This document shows positions 8,792 through 17,524 of a DNA stretch of 64,000 nucleotides, in pieces. The number at the start of each line of letters is the position of its first letter. Positions within the stretch are counted from its first letter, which is position 1. Source of the DNA: Arcobacter venerupis (GTDB taxonomy: Bacteria > Campylobacterota > Campylobacteria > Campylobacterales > Arcobacteraceae); contig NZ_CP053840.1 of NCBI RefSeq assembly GCF_013201665.1, positions 1,116,001 through 1,180,000 on the forward strand, given 5' to 3'. Below the pieces are notes generated by a model that was given only the letters and a program-made list of their open reading frames with translations, was not told where the DNA came from and searched no databases. The position numbers and the translations under genes were made by a program.

Positions 8792-10495
8792 ATGAAGATG
8801 TCAAAAGAAAAATATGCTTCAATGTATGGACCAACTGTTGGTGATAGATTTAGACTTGCCGATACTTCGTTGATTGCTAAAATAGAAAAAGATTATACAA
8901 CTTATGGTGAAGAGAGTAAATTTGGTGGTGGAAAAACTATTCGTGATGGAATGGCTCAAAGTCCAACTGCTGTTGAAGTTGCTGACTTGATTATCACAAA
9001 TGCAATAATCATTGACTATACAGGTATTTACAAAGCTGATATTGGAATCAAAGATGGAATTATTCTTGCCATTGGAAAATCAGGAAATCCAAATCTATGT
9101 GATGGAATAACACATGGTTTAGAAATTGGAGCAAATACTGAAATACTTTCTGCTGAGGGGAAAATTATCACAGCTGGTGGAATTGACACACATATTCATT
9201 TTATAAGTCCGGGTCAAATAGATGAAGCCTTAGCTAGTGGAGTAACAACCATGATTGGTGGAGGAACAGGACCAAATACTGGAACAAATGCAACAACTTG
9301 TACACCTGGGGCTTGGAATATTGCAAAAATGATTCAAAGTGTGGATGATTTACCTTTAAACTTTGGATTTATGGGAAAAGGAAATAGCTCAAGCAAAGAA
9401 GCTTTAGAAGTTCAAATAAAAGCAGGAGCTATGGGGCTAAAACTCCATGAGGATTGGGGAAGTACTCCAAATGCCATAGATACTTGTTTAAGTGTAGCAG
9501 ATAAGTATGATGTACAAGTTGCAATTCATACAGATACACTTAATGAATCAGGATTTGTGGAAACAACTGTTGGAAGTTTTAAAAATAGAACAATTCACAC
9601 TTTCCATAGTGAAGGTGCTGGTGGTGGACATGCCCCTGATATTATAAAAGTTGCTGGACTTGCAAATGTACTTCCAGCAAGTACGAATCCCACTTTACCA
9701 TACACAAAAAATACAATAGAAGAACACCTTGATATGCTTATGGTTTGTCACCATTTAAGTCCAAAAATTCCAGAAGATGTAAGTTTTGCCGAATCAAGAA
9801 TCAGAGGAAAAACAATAGCAGCAGAAGATGTACTTCATGATATGGGTGCAATTTCAATCACAAGTTCAGATTCACAAGCAATGGGAAGAGTTGGAGAAGT
9901 TCTAATACGAACTTGGCAAGTGGCAGACTCTATGAAACAACAGCGGGGAATTTTGGAGGGTGATGATGAAAAAAGTGATAACAATAGAATCAAAAGATAT
10001 ATAGCAAAATATACAATAAACCCAGCAATCGCTTCAGGAATTGATGAATATGTTGGAAGTGTAGAAGTTGGAAAAATGGCCGATTTAGTTTTATGGAATA
10101 GAGCATTTTTTGGAGTAAAACCTGAAATTATCATCAAAGGTGGATTTATAGCACTTGCTTTAATGGGTGATTCAAACGCTTCAATTCCAACACCAGAACC
10201 AAGTATGTATAGAAAAATGTTTGGAAGTTTAGGTAAAGCAAGTGCAAAAACAAGTGTAATATTCACTTCAAAAGTAGCCCTTGAAGATGATTTAGATGTA
10301 AAACTTGGAATCAGTAAATCAATGTTAGCCGTTAAAAACACAAGAAATATAGGTAAAAAAGATATGAAGTTAAATGACTTTATAGGAGATATAAAAGTAG
10401 ATCCAGAAACTTATGATGTAACAGTAAATGGTGAACTAATAGAGTCAAACTATGTATCAGTAGTTCCAATGGCTAAAAAATATTTTATGTTTTAA
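8792..10495 (+). CDS. ureC: Urease alpha (catalytic) subunit
   Basis: Cytoplasmic di-nickel urea amidohydrolase, 567 residues. All nickel and catalytic residues are present at canonical positions: H134 and H136 (DTHIHF), K217 to be carbamylated (GLKLHEDWG), H219, H246, H272, flap C319-H320 (VCHHLSP), R336 and D360 (SSDSQAMGR). The ATG at 8792 follows AGGAG at 8781-8785; an alternative ATG lies two codons downstream. It starts one base after the ureAB stop. The enzyme should be functional if nickel and accessory proteins are available. Confidence 0.97.
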   Translation: MKMSKEKYASMYGPTVGDRFRLADTSLIAKIEKDYTTYGEESKFGGGKTIRDGMAQSPTAVEVADLIITNAIIIDYTGIYKADIGIKDGIILAIGKSGNPNLCDGITHGLEIGANTEILSAEGKIITAGGIDTHIHFISPGQIDEALASGVTTMIGGGTGPNTGTNATTCTPGAWNIAKMIQSVDDLPLNFGFMGKGNSSSKEALEVQIKAGAMGLKLHEDWGSTPNAIDTCLSVADKYDVQVAIHTDTLNESGFVETTVGSFKNRTIHTFHSEGAGGGHAPDIIKVAGLANVLPASTNPTLPYTKNTIEEHLDMLMVCHHLSPKIPEDVSFAESRIRGKTIAAEDVLHDMGAISITSSDSQAMGRVGEVLIRTWQVADSMKQQRGILEGDDEKSDNNRIKRYIAKYTINPAIASGIDEYVGSVEVGKMADLVLWNRAFFGVKPEIIIKGGFIALALMGDSNASIPTPEPSMYRKMFGSLGKASAKTSVIFTSKVALEDDLDVKLGISKSMLAVKNTRNIGKKDMKLNDFIGDIKVDPETYDVTVNGELIESNYVSVVPMAKKYFMF

Positions 10496-10504
10496 GGAAT
10501 CGTT

Positions 10505-10951
10505 TTGACATTTAGCGTAATAAAAAAAGTAATAGAGATAAAAAAAGACATTGTTGCAAACGATGAGGTTGAACTCTCTTGGTTTGATATGCAAAAACCA
10601 AACTTAACAGCTGTTAGTAAAAAAAATATAAATTTAATAGTAAAAGCGAAATTTACTCACCTGCATGAAAATGATGTTTTAGTTTGTGAAGATGGATATG
10701 CAATCAAAGTAAAAAGAAGTGAAGATGAAATTTTTACTTTAGAGTTTAGTGATGCTTTGTCATTTGCAAAAACTGCTTATGAGATTGGAAATAGACATCA
10801 ACCAGTGATGATTGAAGAGTTTAAAATTATTGTTTTAGATGATATTTCACTTGCTGATATTATCAAAGATTGTTATGCAAATACAGCTGTAAAGTGTGAG
10901 AAAACAAAAGGCTACTTTAAACCAAATGGTAAAGCGCACCACAGCCACTAA
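10505..10951 (+). CDS. ureE: Urease accessory protein UreE (nickel metallochaperone)
   Basis: Delivers nickel to the urease activation complex. The 148-residue protein has the N-terminal peptide-binding-like domain (EVELSWFDMQKPNL) and the C-terminal metal domain with GNRHQPVMIEEFKIIVL. The tail has only a short His cluster (HHSH) rather than a long His-rich extension. The start is TTG at 10505, supported by AAGGA at 10494-10498 and by family length. It follows ureC by nine bases. Confidence 0.9.
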   Translation: MTFSVIKKVIEIKKDIVANDEVELSWFDMQKPNLTAVSKKNINLIVKAKFTHLHENDVLVCEDGYAIKVKRSEDEIFTLEFSDALSFAKTAYEIGNRHQPVMIEEFKIIVLDDISLADIIKDCYANTAVKCEKTKGYFKPNGKAHHSH

Positions 10952-10952
10952 A

Positions 10953-11642
10953 ATGCAAAAAAGAACAAAACTAAAAAGCCTAAGCAGATTTTTACAAATA
11001 CTTGATGGAACATTTCCCTCAGGTGTTTTTGTGCACTCTTTTGGACTTGAACCACATATTATAAAAGAGAATGTAAAAGATATAGATGGTTTAAAAATTT
11101 ATCTAAAAAATCTAATCATTGACCAATACTCAAAAATGGAGTTCGTTTATATAAAAAAAGTTTTTGAAGCTTTAGAAAATAACAAACTAAATTTAGTAAA
11201 AAAACTTGATAACCAATATGCTTCATATCTTACTTTTGAGTATGCAAAAGCTTCTAAAAATATGGGAGATAACTATTTCGCTCAAATAAAAAATCTGGCT
11301 TCAAAAGATATTGTAAAAGAGTATTTTCAAGCCATAGAAGAAAAAAAATCTGAATCAAATGAGATAATAGTTTTAAGTGCTTTGGCTTATGATTTAGATA
11401 TTTATATGGAAGATTTTATAGTGATGTGGACGAAAAAGAATCTAATAAATATAGCAGCAACAACACTTAAAATATCAAGAATAAAACCCTCACAAATACA
11501 ACAAATGTTGTTTGAATTTGATGAGATTTTAGAAGATTTAGGATTTGAAAATATAGAGAATAAAATCACAAATTTTAATCCACTATTCGAGGAAATTATT
11601 TTTTCTCATAAAAATCTAGAACCAAAGATGTTTACAACATAA
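10953..11642 (+). CDS. ureF: Urease accessory protein UreF
   Basis: Part of the UreD-UreF-UreG complex that inserts nickel into apo-urease; all-helical. It has the N-terminal signature FLQILDGTFPSGVFVHSFGLE and is about 229 residues from ATG 10953, one base after the ureE stop. The frame is open upstream to a GTG at 10896 inside ureE, but those residues do not match the family, so I prefer 10953. No good ribosome-binding site is seen, so translation probably depends on coupling to ureE. Confidence 0.88.
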   Translation: MQKRTKLKSLSRFLQILDGTFPSGVFVHSFGLEPHIIKENVKDIDGLKIYLKNLIIDQYSKMEFVYIKKVFEALENNKLNLVKKLDNQYASYLTFEYAKASKNMGDNYFAQIKNLASKDIVKEYFQAIEEKKSESNEIIVLSALAYDLDIYMEDFIVMWTKKNLINIAATTLKISRIKPSQIQQMLFEFDEILEDLGFENIENKITNFNPLFEEIIFSHKNLEPKMFTT

Positions 11643-11746
11643 CTCGATTTTCTTTTTATCCTATTTCAGCGTTAAAAATTAACTCATTTACTAATAGTAA
11701 ACTTCGTTAATTTTTGCCTTGAATTAGAATAAAAATCTTAATCGAG
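11643..11746. repeat. Large imperfect hairpin element between ureF and ureG
   Basis: A 104-base inverted repeat fills most of the gap between two urease genes. The ends are CTCGAT (11643-11648) and ATCGAG (11741-11746). The middle pairs TTTTTATCCTA with TAGAATAAAAA. The inner stem is AAAAATTAAC (11674-11683) with GTTAATTTTT (11706-11715), and the tip is TTTAC-TAATA-GTAAA (11687-11701). The symmetry and CTCGAT ends suggest a dispersed palindromic or MITE-like element, or an RNA-processing or attenuation hairpin. No other copy is in this window. Confidence 0.75.
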
Positions 11747-11767
11747 AATATTAAAAAGGAGTAATAA

Positions 11768-12355
11768 ATGGCACTAAAAATAGGAATAGCAGGACCAGTT
11801 GGAAGTGGAAAAACTTCTTTGATTGAAAGCATAACAAATATCCTAAAAGACAAATACTCTTTAGGAATTGTAACAAATGATATTTATACAACAGAAGATG
11901 CAAACTATCTAAAACAGCACCTTGATTTGGATGAAAATAGAATCATTGGAGTTGAAACTGGAGGTTGTCCACATACTGCAATCAGAGATGATATTTCTAT
12001 GAATCAACGAGCTGTAATTGAGCTTGAAGAGAAGTTTAATCCTGATATTGTTTTTGTGGAAAGTGGTGGAGATAATCTTAGTGCTACTTTTTCTTATGAG
12101 TTGATTGATTATTATATGTATATAATTGATGTGGCTCAAGGTGCTGATATTCCTCGAAAAAAAGGAGCTGGTTTACTATTTTCAGATTTGCTAGTGGTAA
12201 ATAAAATAGATTTAGCACCATATGTGGATGTGGATTTAGAACTAATGAGAAGTGATGTATCAAATAATAGAAAAAATAAACCTTCTGTTTTTATCTCAAA
12301 AAAAGATAAAGAGAGTTTAAATCAAGTAGTTTCATGGATAGAGGCTTTAATATAA
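11768..12355 (+). CDS. ureG: Urease accessory GTPase UreG
   Basis: SIMIBI-class GTPase that powers nickel insertion, 195 residues. The P-loop GPVGSGKTS is at 9-17. Also visible are TNDIYTTEDA, the nickel-binding motif GVETGGCPHTAIRDD, VFVESGGDNL and the guanine-specificity motif VNKIDLA. SD AAAAAGGAG precedes the ATG. It is the last urease gene: a terminator overlaps its stop and an opposite-strand gene follows, so no ureD/ureH lies downstream. Confidence 0.96.
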   Translation: MALKIGIAGPVGSGKTSLIESITNILKDKYSLGIVTNDIYTTEDANYLKQHLDLDENRIIGVETGGCPHTAIRDDISMNQRAVIELEEKFNPDIVFVESGGDNLSATFSYELIDYYMYIIDVAQGADIPRKKGAGLLFSDLLVVNKIDLAPYVDVDLELMRSDVSNNRKNKPSVFISKKDKESLNQVVSWIEALI

Positions 12356-12364
12356 GCCTTTTAT
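12342..12364. terminator. Terminator at the end of the urease operon
   Basis: AGGCTT (12342-12347), loop TAATAT, AAGCCT (12354-12359), then TTTATTC. It overlaps the ureG stop codon and the stop of the convergent response-regulator gene. Confidence 0.7.
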
Positions 12365-13608
12365 TCAGTTAACTCTTTGATTTTTGCTTCAAGTGATTTT
12401 ATAACATCGGTTAGGTCATAAATCTTTTTAATTTTTTCTTCATTTGTTTTCATTAAAAGAGCCAACTCTTTTTTTGTAGCGATTATTTCGCCATTGGCAT
12501 CTCTAAATTTTTCTGCAAGTAGATTTTTTTCTTGTTTTATCATTGCAAGTGTTCTTGCATATTCTTCAGCTTCTTTTGCTTTTACAGTCATAGTTCCATA
12601 ATATTTCTCATCTACATTGTGCATTTGCATTTCATAGTGGTCTAATTGTCTTTGTCTATTTGCTGTTTTTGCTTTTTGTTCTTCTAATTCCTCTTCTAAT
12701 CTTGGAATATAAGATTCTACTTGTGAGAGTTTATCTGTTAATTCTTGGATATTCTTTTTATAAGTGAACTCTTTTTTATTAAATTCTTGAATAGTTTTTA
12801 TAACTTTTTTTTGAAATTCTCTTTTTTCATTATTCTCTTTTGTTGTTGAAAATCCAATTGTTATATATTCTATTCTTGAATCAGTTTTTTGTTTGAAAAT
12901 TGTATTTTTCAGATAAAAAGCTTCATTGTCTTTTCCAAGAAACTTTGTATTTCCTGTCCAAGGTTCATCATTTTTTAAAGTTTTCCATGTCTCTTCTAAA
13001 TAATCTTTTGGAATATCTGGATGAATTAAACCATAAAATCCTATCTCTTTTATCTCTTCTAGTGTATATTTTGAAGTCTCTAACATACTTTTATTTGCGA
13101 ATAAAATATTTCCATTTTCATCCATTTTATAAATCACTGCTACACTATCAACTGCATCTAAATATTTTTGAAGTTCTTTTTGTTTATCTTGAAGTTCTGT
13201 TTCAAAAAAAGTTTTTTCACAAACTTCAGTTATTTTTTTTATAAGAATTGTTGTATCAATAGGTTTGATAATATAGTTGCTTACATTTAAATCAATAGCT
13301 TTTAATATATTTTCTGATTCACTTCTGGCAGTTGTAAAAATTGTAGGAACAAAATAATCTATTTCTCTAATTTTTTCTAACATATCAAGGCCATTCATAA
13401 TTGGCATATTAATATCAGAGATGATTAAATCAATTTTTTCATCTGTAAGTTTAGATTTTTCAAATTTGTTTAAACCTTCAAGGCCATTTGAAGCTAATAC
13501 AACTTCTTTAAATAGTTTACTTAAGAGTTTAGCTAGTTTTTCTCTAGCTAACTCTTCATCTTCTACAAACAGTACTCTTTGGTTTTTTAAAAAATCTGGT
13601 GTGAACAT
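12361..13608 (-). CDS. Response regulator with PAS domain and C-terminal coiled coil
   Basis: Cytoplasmic signalling protein of 415 residues. It has a receiver domain at 9-130 (acidic E16/D17, phospho-acceptor D65 in LIISDINMP, K115), a PAS domain at about 145-260 (AVIYKMDENGNILFANKSM; YYGLIHPD-like segment), and a charged coiled coil to the C-terminus at about 265-415. There is no kinase, GGDEF, EAL or DNA-binding module, so output is probably by protein interaction. It lies 11 bases downstream of the unknown gene at 13620-14366 and is probably co-transcribed with it. No partner kinase is adjacent. Confidence 0.85.
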   Translation of the reverse strand: MFTPDFLKNQRVLFVEDEELAREKLAKLLSKLFKEVVLASNGLEGLNKFEKSKLTDEKIDLIISDINMPIMNGLDMLEKIREIDYFVPTIFTTARSESENILKAIDLNVSNYIIKPIDTTILIKKITEVCEKTFFETELQDKQKELQKYLDAVDSVAVIYKMDENGNILFANKSMLETSKYTLEEIKEIGFYGLIHPDIPKDYLEETWKTLKNDEPWTGNTKFLGKDNEAFYLKNTIFKQKTDSRIEYITIGFSTTKENNEKREFQKKVIKTIQEFNKKEFTYKKNIQELTDKLSQVESYIPRLEEELEEQKAKTANRQRQLDHYEMQMHNVDEKYYGTMTVKAKEAEEYARTLAMIKQEKNLLAEKFRDANGEIIATKKELALLMKTNEEKIKKIYDLTDVIKSLEAKIKELTE

Positions 13609-13619
13609 TATTCTACCTT

Positions 13620-14366
13620 TTATTCGTAAGGAGTAACCGATGGAGGAAACTCTTCAAAAGCCTTTTTAATTGAATTTATTATTGAATTTTTATATTTATA
13701 ATTTTGCATTGGATTTGAAAATTGTAGATAATCAACAGCTCCTTGTTGAGTTTTCTCTTTCTTATAAACAAAAACAACTTTTTTACCAAGTTTTACGCTG
13801 TTTTCATAAAGAAGTCTTGCATAATCATTTATATAAGGAAACTCTTTTTCTTTGATTTTATCTCCCCAACAAAAAAACACAAATTTACCACTAGGTATTA
13901 AATTTGCTGCGTCTAAATACATAATATCTCTGTCAAATTGAGTTGTTTGAAAAGAGTTATAACTCTCTAAATCACTATTAAATTTTTCTAAAAGCACAGG
14001 AATATCAATACTTCTTTCTATTAGATTAAATAGATTTCTAATCTCTACAATTTTACCAGCACAATGTTCTCTCATAGCTTGTTTAAAAACTGTAATATAT
14101 CCTTCACCTTTTAATTCAATCATTTTTCCAAAGTCTTCAAAGTCTTGTTCTAGTAAATATTTATTTGAATCAAATCCAACTGGAGTTACCATTGGACTGT
14201 ATAAAAATACAGTTCCAATTATATTTTTCTTTTTATCTTTTGCTGTTTTTATTTTTTCTTTTAACTCTTTAACTGTTATCTCTTCATCTTCTGCATTAAA
14301 ATACATATAACTTTGCGTTAAAAAAATCTCTTCATATTTAGTTTCAATTGTTCCAAAATACTGCAT
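13620..14366 (-). CDS. Unknown protein, possibly DUF1643-like in its C-terminal half
   Basis: 248-residue soluble protein. The N-terminal half (YMYFNAEDEEITVKELKEKI and following) resembles nothing I recognise. The C-terminal half has GKFVFFCWGDKI, a hydrophobic strand, KVVFVYKK and then FSNPMQNYKYKN, which loosely recalls the WG and final G-x-P-x-H patterns of DUF1643 proteins. That match is weak. The start ATG at 14366 is the only good candidate. It is upstream of, and likely in one transcript with, the PAS response regulator. Confidence 0.65.
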   Translation of the reverse strand: MQYFGTIETKYEEIFLTQSYMYFNAEDEEITVKELKEKIKTAKDKKKNIIGTVFLYSPMVTPVGFDSNKYLLEQDFEDFGKMIELKGEGYITVFKQAMREHCAGKIVEIRNLFNLIERSIDIPVLLEKFNSDLESYNSFQTTQFDRDIMYLDAANLIPSGKFVFFCWGDKIKEKEFPYINDYARLLYENSVKLGKKVVFVYKKEKTQQGAVDYLQFSNPMQNYKYKNSIINSIKKAFEEFPPSVTPYE

Positions 14367-14432
14367 TAAATTCCCTTGTTTATTATTAAATATATATTAT
14401 CAAATATTCCTAAATACCTTGCTTATAATTAT

Positions 14433-16574
14433 TTATTTTGATTTTTGATAAATTCTAAGATTTGCACACTCTTTTATAATCTCATTGTAATATTTAGTGT
14501 TACTATAATCTTTTTTTAACATATCAAAATATTTTCCATAATTATTTTGGATATAAGAGTTATAAACTTTTTCATTGTTATAAAACCAATATCTCTCAAG
14601 TTCAAATCTGCTTAAATCTTTGTTGTAATAATCCTGAGTTTTTGTTGAATAATTTATATCATATAAAGCTAATTCAGCTTTTGCTAACATATAAGTTATT
14701 TTGGCTTTAAACTCTTTTTCTTTTGCTTCTTCTTGGGCTTTTGTATAATATTTTATTGCTAAATCAATTTTCTCTTTTTGTAAATCTTTATCATTAAAAG
14801 AGTAAACACTTCTATAAACTGTTGTTAAAATATTTGAGTTTCCAAAATAACTAAGATTATATAAAGCATTAGCAAAAAGATAGTTATCCATTACGCTATT
14901 TGGATTTTTTTCAAGCTCTTTTTTTATTAGAATAGTTTTTTCTAAAAACTCTTTTACACTCATAACATCTTGTTTTCCACTTCTGTTATTTCCTCTAATT
15001 AAGCCATTAAAAGGATTAAACTGAACAAGAGTGCTTAAATAATTAGAGTTTAACTCTAAAGCTTCTTCAAATTTTAGATTATTTATTAGAAGTTTTGTTT
15101 TTGCTTCTTGTAGATTATCATTTAAAACAAATTGATTGTTTTGTTTTTTTAATAAATTTTGTTCTAAATATTTTTTTGCAAAATGTTCTTGAATTTTTGA
15201 TTGTTTTGGCTCTTGCATAAAAATTCTGAATTTTTCTAATAATGCTAAATCAAAAGAAGCTTCATCTAAATAGTTAATATTAGAAGCTAAAAAAGCATAA
15301 AATTTGTCATTTTGTTTTAGATATAGTTTTTTTAATACAACAAAAGTATAATCATGAATAGCACTTGAAGTTGTTTCCTCTTTGATTAGTTTTTCCATTT
15401 TGTCATAAATTATATTTTCAGTTTCTCTGTCAATTTTTTCTAATTTTTGAAGATATAAAATATAAGAAAAAGTTTGAACTTCATGTGAATTTGGGTATTT
15501 ATTTAATAAGTCTTTTTCAATAGTTGAAGCTTCAGCAAAATTATTTTCATATAAATTAAAATATCCTAAAGATAAATTAACTAAATACATATCATCTTTA
15601 TTTATAGTTTTTAAATAATCTACATATTTTTTAAATGGAAAATTTCTTTCAATTTCATTATTTTGATCAAAAAAATGTTGAGTATTTAAAAGCTCTCTAT
15701 AAAGTGTAAAATCAAACCATTTTGAATTTTTATCAATAGTATAAATATTTTGTAACTCTTCCATTACATTACTATTTTCATTTAAAGCTCTAAGGGCATA
15801 AAATTTTGTTTTTTCTTCATTATTTTGTGCTAATTTTAGTAATTCATTCCATTGTTCATTTGTTTTTATATGATGAAAATTGTAGTAACTTAAATGCCAA
15901 TTTATTCTGTTTTCATCAAATAATTTAGTAAATTCATAAACTCCTTTTACAGTTTGTGCATTTTTAACCAATGCACCAGCGTATAAACCTTGAATCCAAT
16001 CTTTTACAATAGTATTATTTTTTGAATCTAATAGATATTTATATTTTTCATATAAAGCCAAAGGTTCTTGATTTTTAAAGTGGGCAAGTCTTAGAGCTAA
16101 ATAAAAGTATCTTAGTTTTAAATATGGTGAATTTACTGTATCTATTTTTGCAACAGCTTCTTTTATTAAAAGATTAAAATCTTTTAAATTTTTTAGTTCA
16201 TCATTTGAATAATATCCATCACTTACATGTTTTTCTTGTTCACTAACAAAAATCAAATAATCTTTAATCTCTTTGTCTTTTATCAAGTTTAAGTCTTTTC
16301 TTTTGTAAACAAAATCTTCAATCTGTTTTGCAGAAAAACTATCATTTAGTTGTTTCATCCACTCTTGAATATTTTTTTCTTTATTGTTTTTTTCATAACT
16401 CCAATAAATTGTATTATAAACATTTGCAGATTTTATCTCTTCTGCAATATTTGAAAAGGGTTGATTTCTATGTTCTAAAAATACAAACTCTTTTTCGTTA
16501 TAATCCCAACCATCAGCGCAGGCAAGTAGGGAAATGTTTAAAATCAGGCTTAAAATAAATGCTTTTAAAATCAT
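14433..16574 (-). CDS. Large exported protein with helical (TPR/SLR-like) repeats, unknown function
   Basis: 713 residues. The N-terminal signal sequence ends in LLAC at 16-19, so it may be a lipoprotein, though the lipobox is imperfect. The rest is rich in Tyr, Asn, Lys and Leu with many paired helices resembling tetratricopeptide repeats (for example ASTIEKDLLNKYPNSHEVQTF near 360). The start overlaps the stop of the 314-residue upstream gene by four bases, a strong sign that the two act together. I do not recognise the family. A periplasmic or outer-membrane scaffold role is plausible. Confidence 0.75.
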   Translation of the reverse strand: MILKAFILSLILNISLLACADGWDYNEKEFVFLEHRNQPFSNIAEEIKSANVYNTIYWSYEKNNKEKNIQEWMKQLNDSFSAKQIEDFVYKRKDLNLIKDKEIKDYLIFVSEQEKHVSDGYYSNDELKNLKDFNLLIKEAVAKIDTVNSPYLKLRYFYLALRLAHFKNQEPLALYEKYKYLLDSKNNTIVKDWIQGLYAGALVKNAQTVKGVYEFTKLFDENRINWHLSYYNFHHIKTNEQWNELLKLAQNNEEKTKFYALRALNENSNVMEELQNIYTIDKNSKWFDFTLYRELLNTQHFFDQNNEIERNFPFKKYVDYLKTINKDDMYLVNLSLGYFNLYENNFAEASTIEKDLLNKYPNSHEVQTFSYILYLQKLEKIDRETENIIYDKMEKLIKEETTSSAIHDYTFVVLKKLYLKQNDKFYAFLASNINYLDEASFDLALLEKFRIFMQEPKQSKIQEHFAKKYLEQNLLKKQNNQFVLNDNLQEAKTKLLINNLKFEEALELNSNYLSTLVQFNPFNGLIRGNNRSGKQDVMSVKEFLEKTILIKKELEKNPNSVMDNYLFANALYNLSYFGNSNILTTVYRSVYSFNDKDLQKEKIDLAIKYYTKAQEEAKEKEFKAKITYMLAKAELALYDINYSTKTQDYYNKDLSRFELERYWFYNNEKVYNSYIQNNYGKYFDMLKKDYSNTKYYNEIIKECANLRIYQKSK

Positions 16575-17515
16575 TGTTTTCCTTTTATTAGTTTTTCTAA
16601 ATCATATTTATTTTCATATTTTAAAGTGTAAAAAATCACTTCATTAAATCTATTTTTTGATATTTTAAAAAAATCATCAAAAGCTATTTTTATATCTTCT
16701 TTTTCTGAGTCTTCAAATCTAAAAATATCACCTTTATAAACATATCTACCTTTAAAATAAGTACTATTTATAACTTCATATTTATTGTTATCTAAAGCTT
16801 TAAAATTTTCATCAAAATCTTTTTTTTCTGCTCCTTCAAAAATATCTAAAGCTTTGTTTTCTCTAAATTGGATAGCTTGAGAATAAAGTGGAAGTGCAAG
16901 TTTTAATTTTAATTTATAACTATCAAAATTATAGTGATATTTTTTTGCAATGTCATTATCTAATATAGAATTTTTTGTGTTTATATCTGATATATCAGAC
17001 ATATTGTAATACATCAAAACTCCATAATCAACAGGAGGAATTCCTGTTTTTACATAATACTTTATTTGATGAAGTCGAATAGTTGCACTTAAAGTTTTGT
17101 TTAGTTTTATTTTTAAATCTTCAAGAAGTTTAAAATAATTTGACTGAGTACTACTTGACCAATCACAATCTATTTGTAACTCTTCAAAACTTAAATTAGT
17201 GGATTTTAGGTTTCTGATAATTTGATTACTAATAATCGAATAATCTACATTTTTCATAGTATCGTTTGTGATATAAACAACAGGAACAAAAATATCATTT
17301 GCTTTTGTTTGAAAAATCGTGTTTATAACTTCAATTTTTGAAGAGTAAGAAATATCTAAAACTTTTACATAAACTTTTTGTTTTATCTCTTTTTGATTAT
17401 AACTATTTTCCCAATGATAAAAAGATATGTTTATTGGTTCTTCTTTTTTATTTTGAATAAAAATAAAACTAACAATCAAAAATACAGCACTTAATAATAG
17501 TAAAACTATTCTCAT
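16571..17515 (-). CDS. Membrane-anchored, TIM-barrel-like protein of unknown function
   Basis: 314 residues. One N-terminal hydrophobic helix (4-21) acts as an uncleaved anchor or signal. The body has features of glycoside-hydrolase-like barrels: FYHWENSYN (32-40), the strand LQIDCDWSS (about 138-146), SATIRLHQIKYY and YGVLMYYNMSD. These loosely resemble DUF3142-type proteins, and the assignment is tentative. It is nine bases downstream of the helicase gene and overlaps the 713-residue gene by four bases, forming a three-gene minus-strand unit. Confidence 0.7.
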   Translation of the reverse strand: MRIVLLLLSAVFLIVSFIFIQNKKEEPINISFYHWENSYNQKEIKQKVYVKVLDISYSSKIEVINTIFQTKANDIFVPVVYITNDTMKNVDYSIISNQIIRNLKSTNLSFEELQIDCDWSSSTQSNYFKLLEDLKIKLNKTLSATIRLHQIKYYVKTGIPPVDYGVLMYYNMSDISDINTKNSILDNDIAKKYHYNFDSYKLKLKLALPLYSQAIQFRENKALDIFEGAEKKDFDENFKALDNNKYEVINSTYFKGRYVYKGDIFRFEDSEKEDIKIAFDDFFKISKNRFNEVIFYTLKYENKYDLEKLIKGKQ

Positions 17516-17524
17516 GAAAATCCT

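Noticed and set aside
9835-10341. Open frame of 168 codons on the minus strand inside ureC
   Set aside because: It lies wholly within a well-conserved urease gene, has no ribosome-binding site and encodes no known motif. It follows from the codon bias of ureC.
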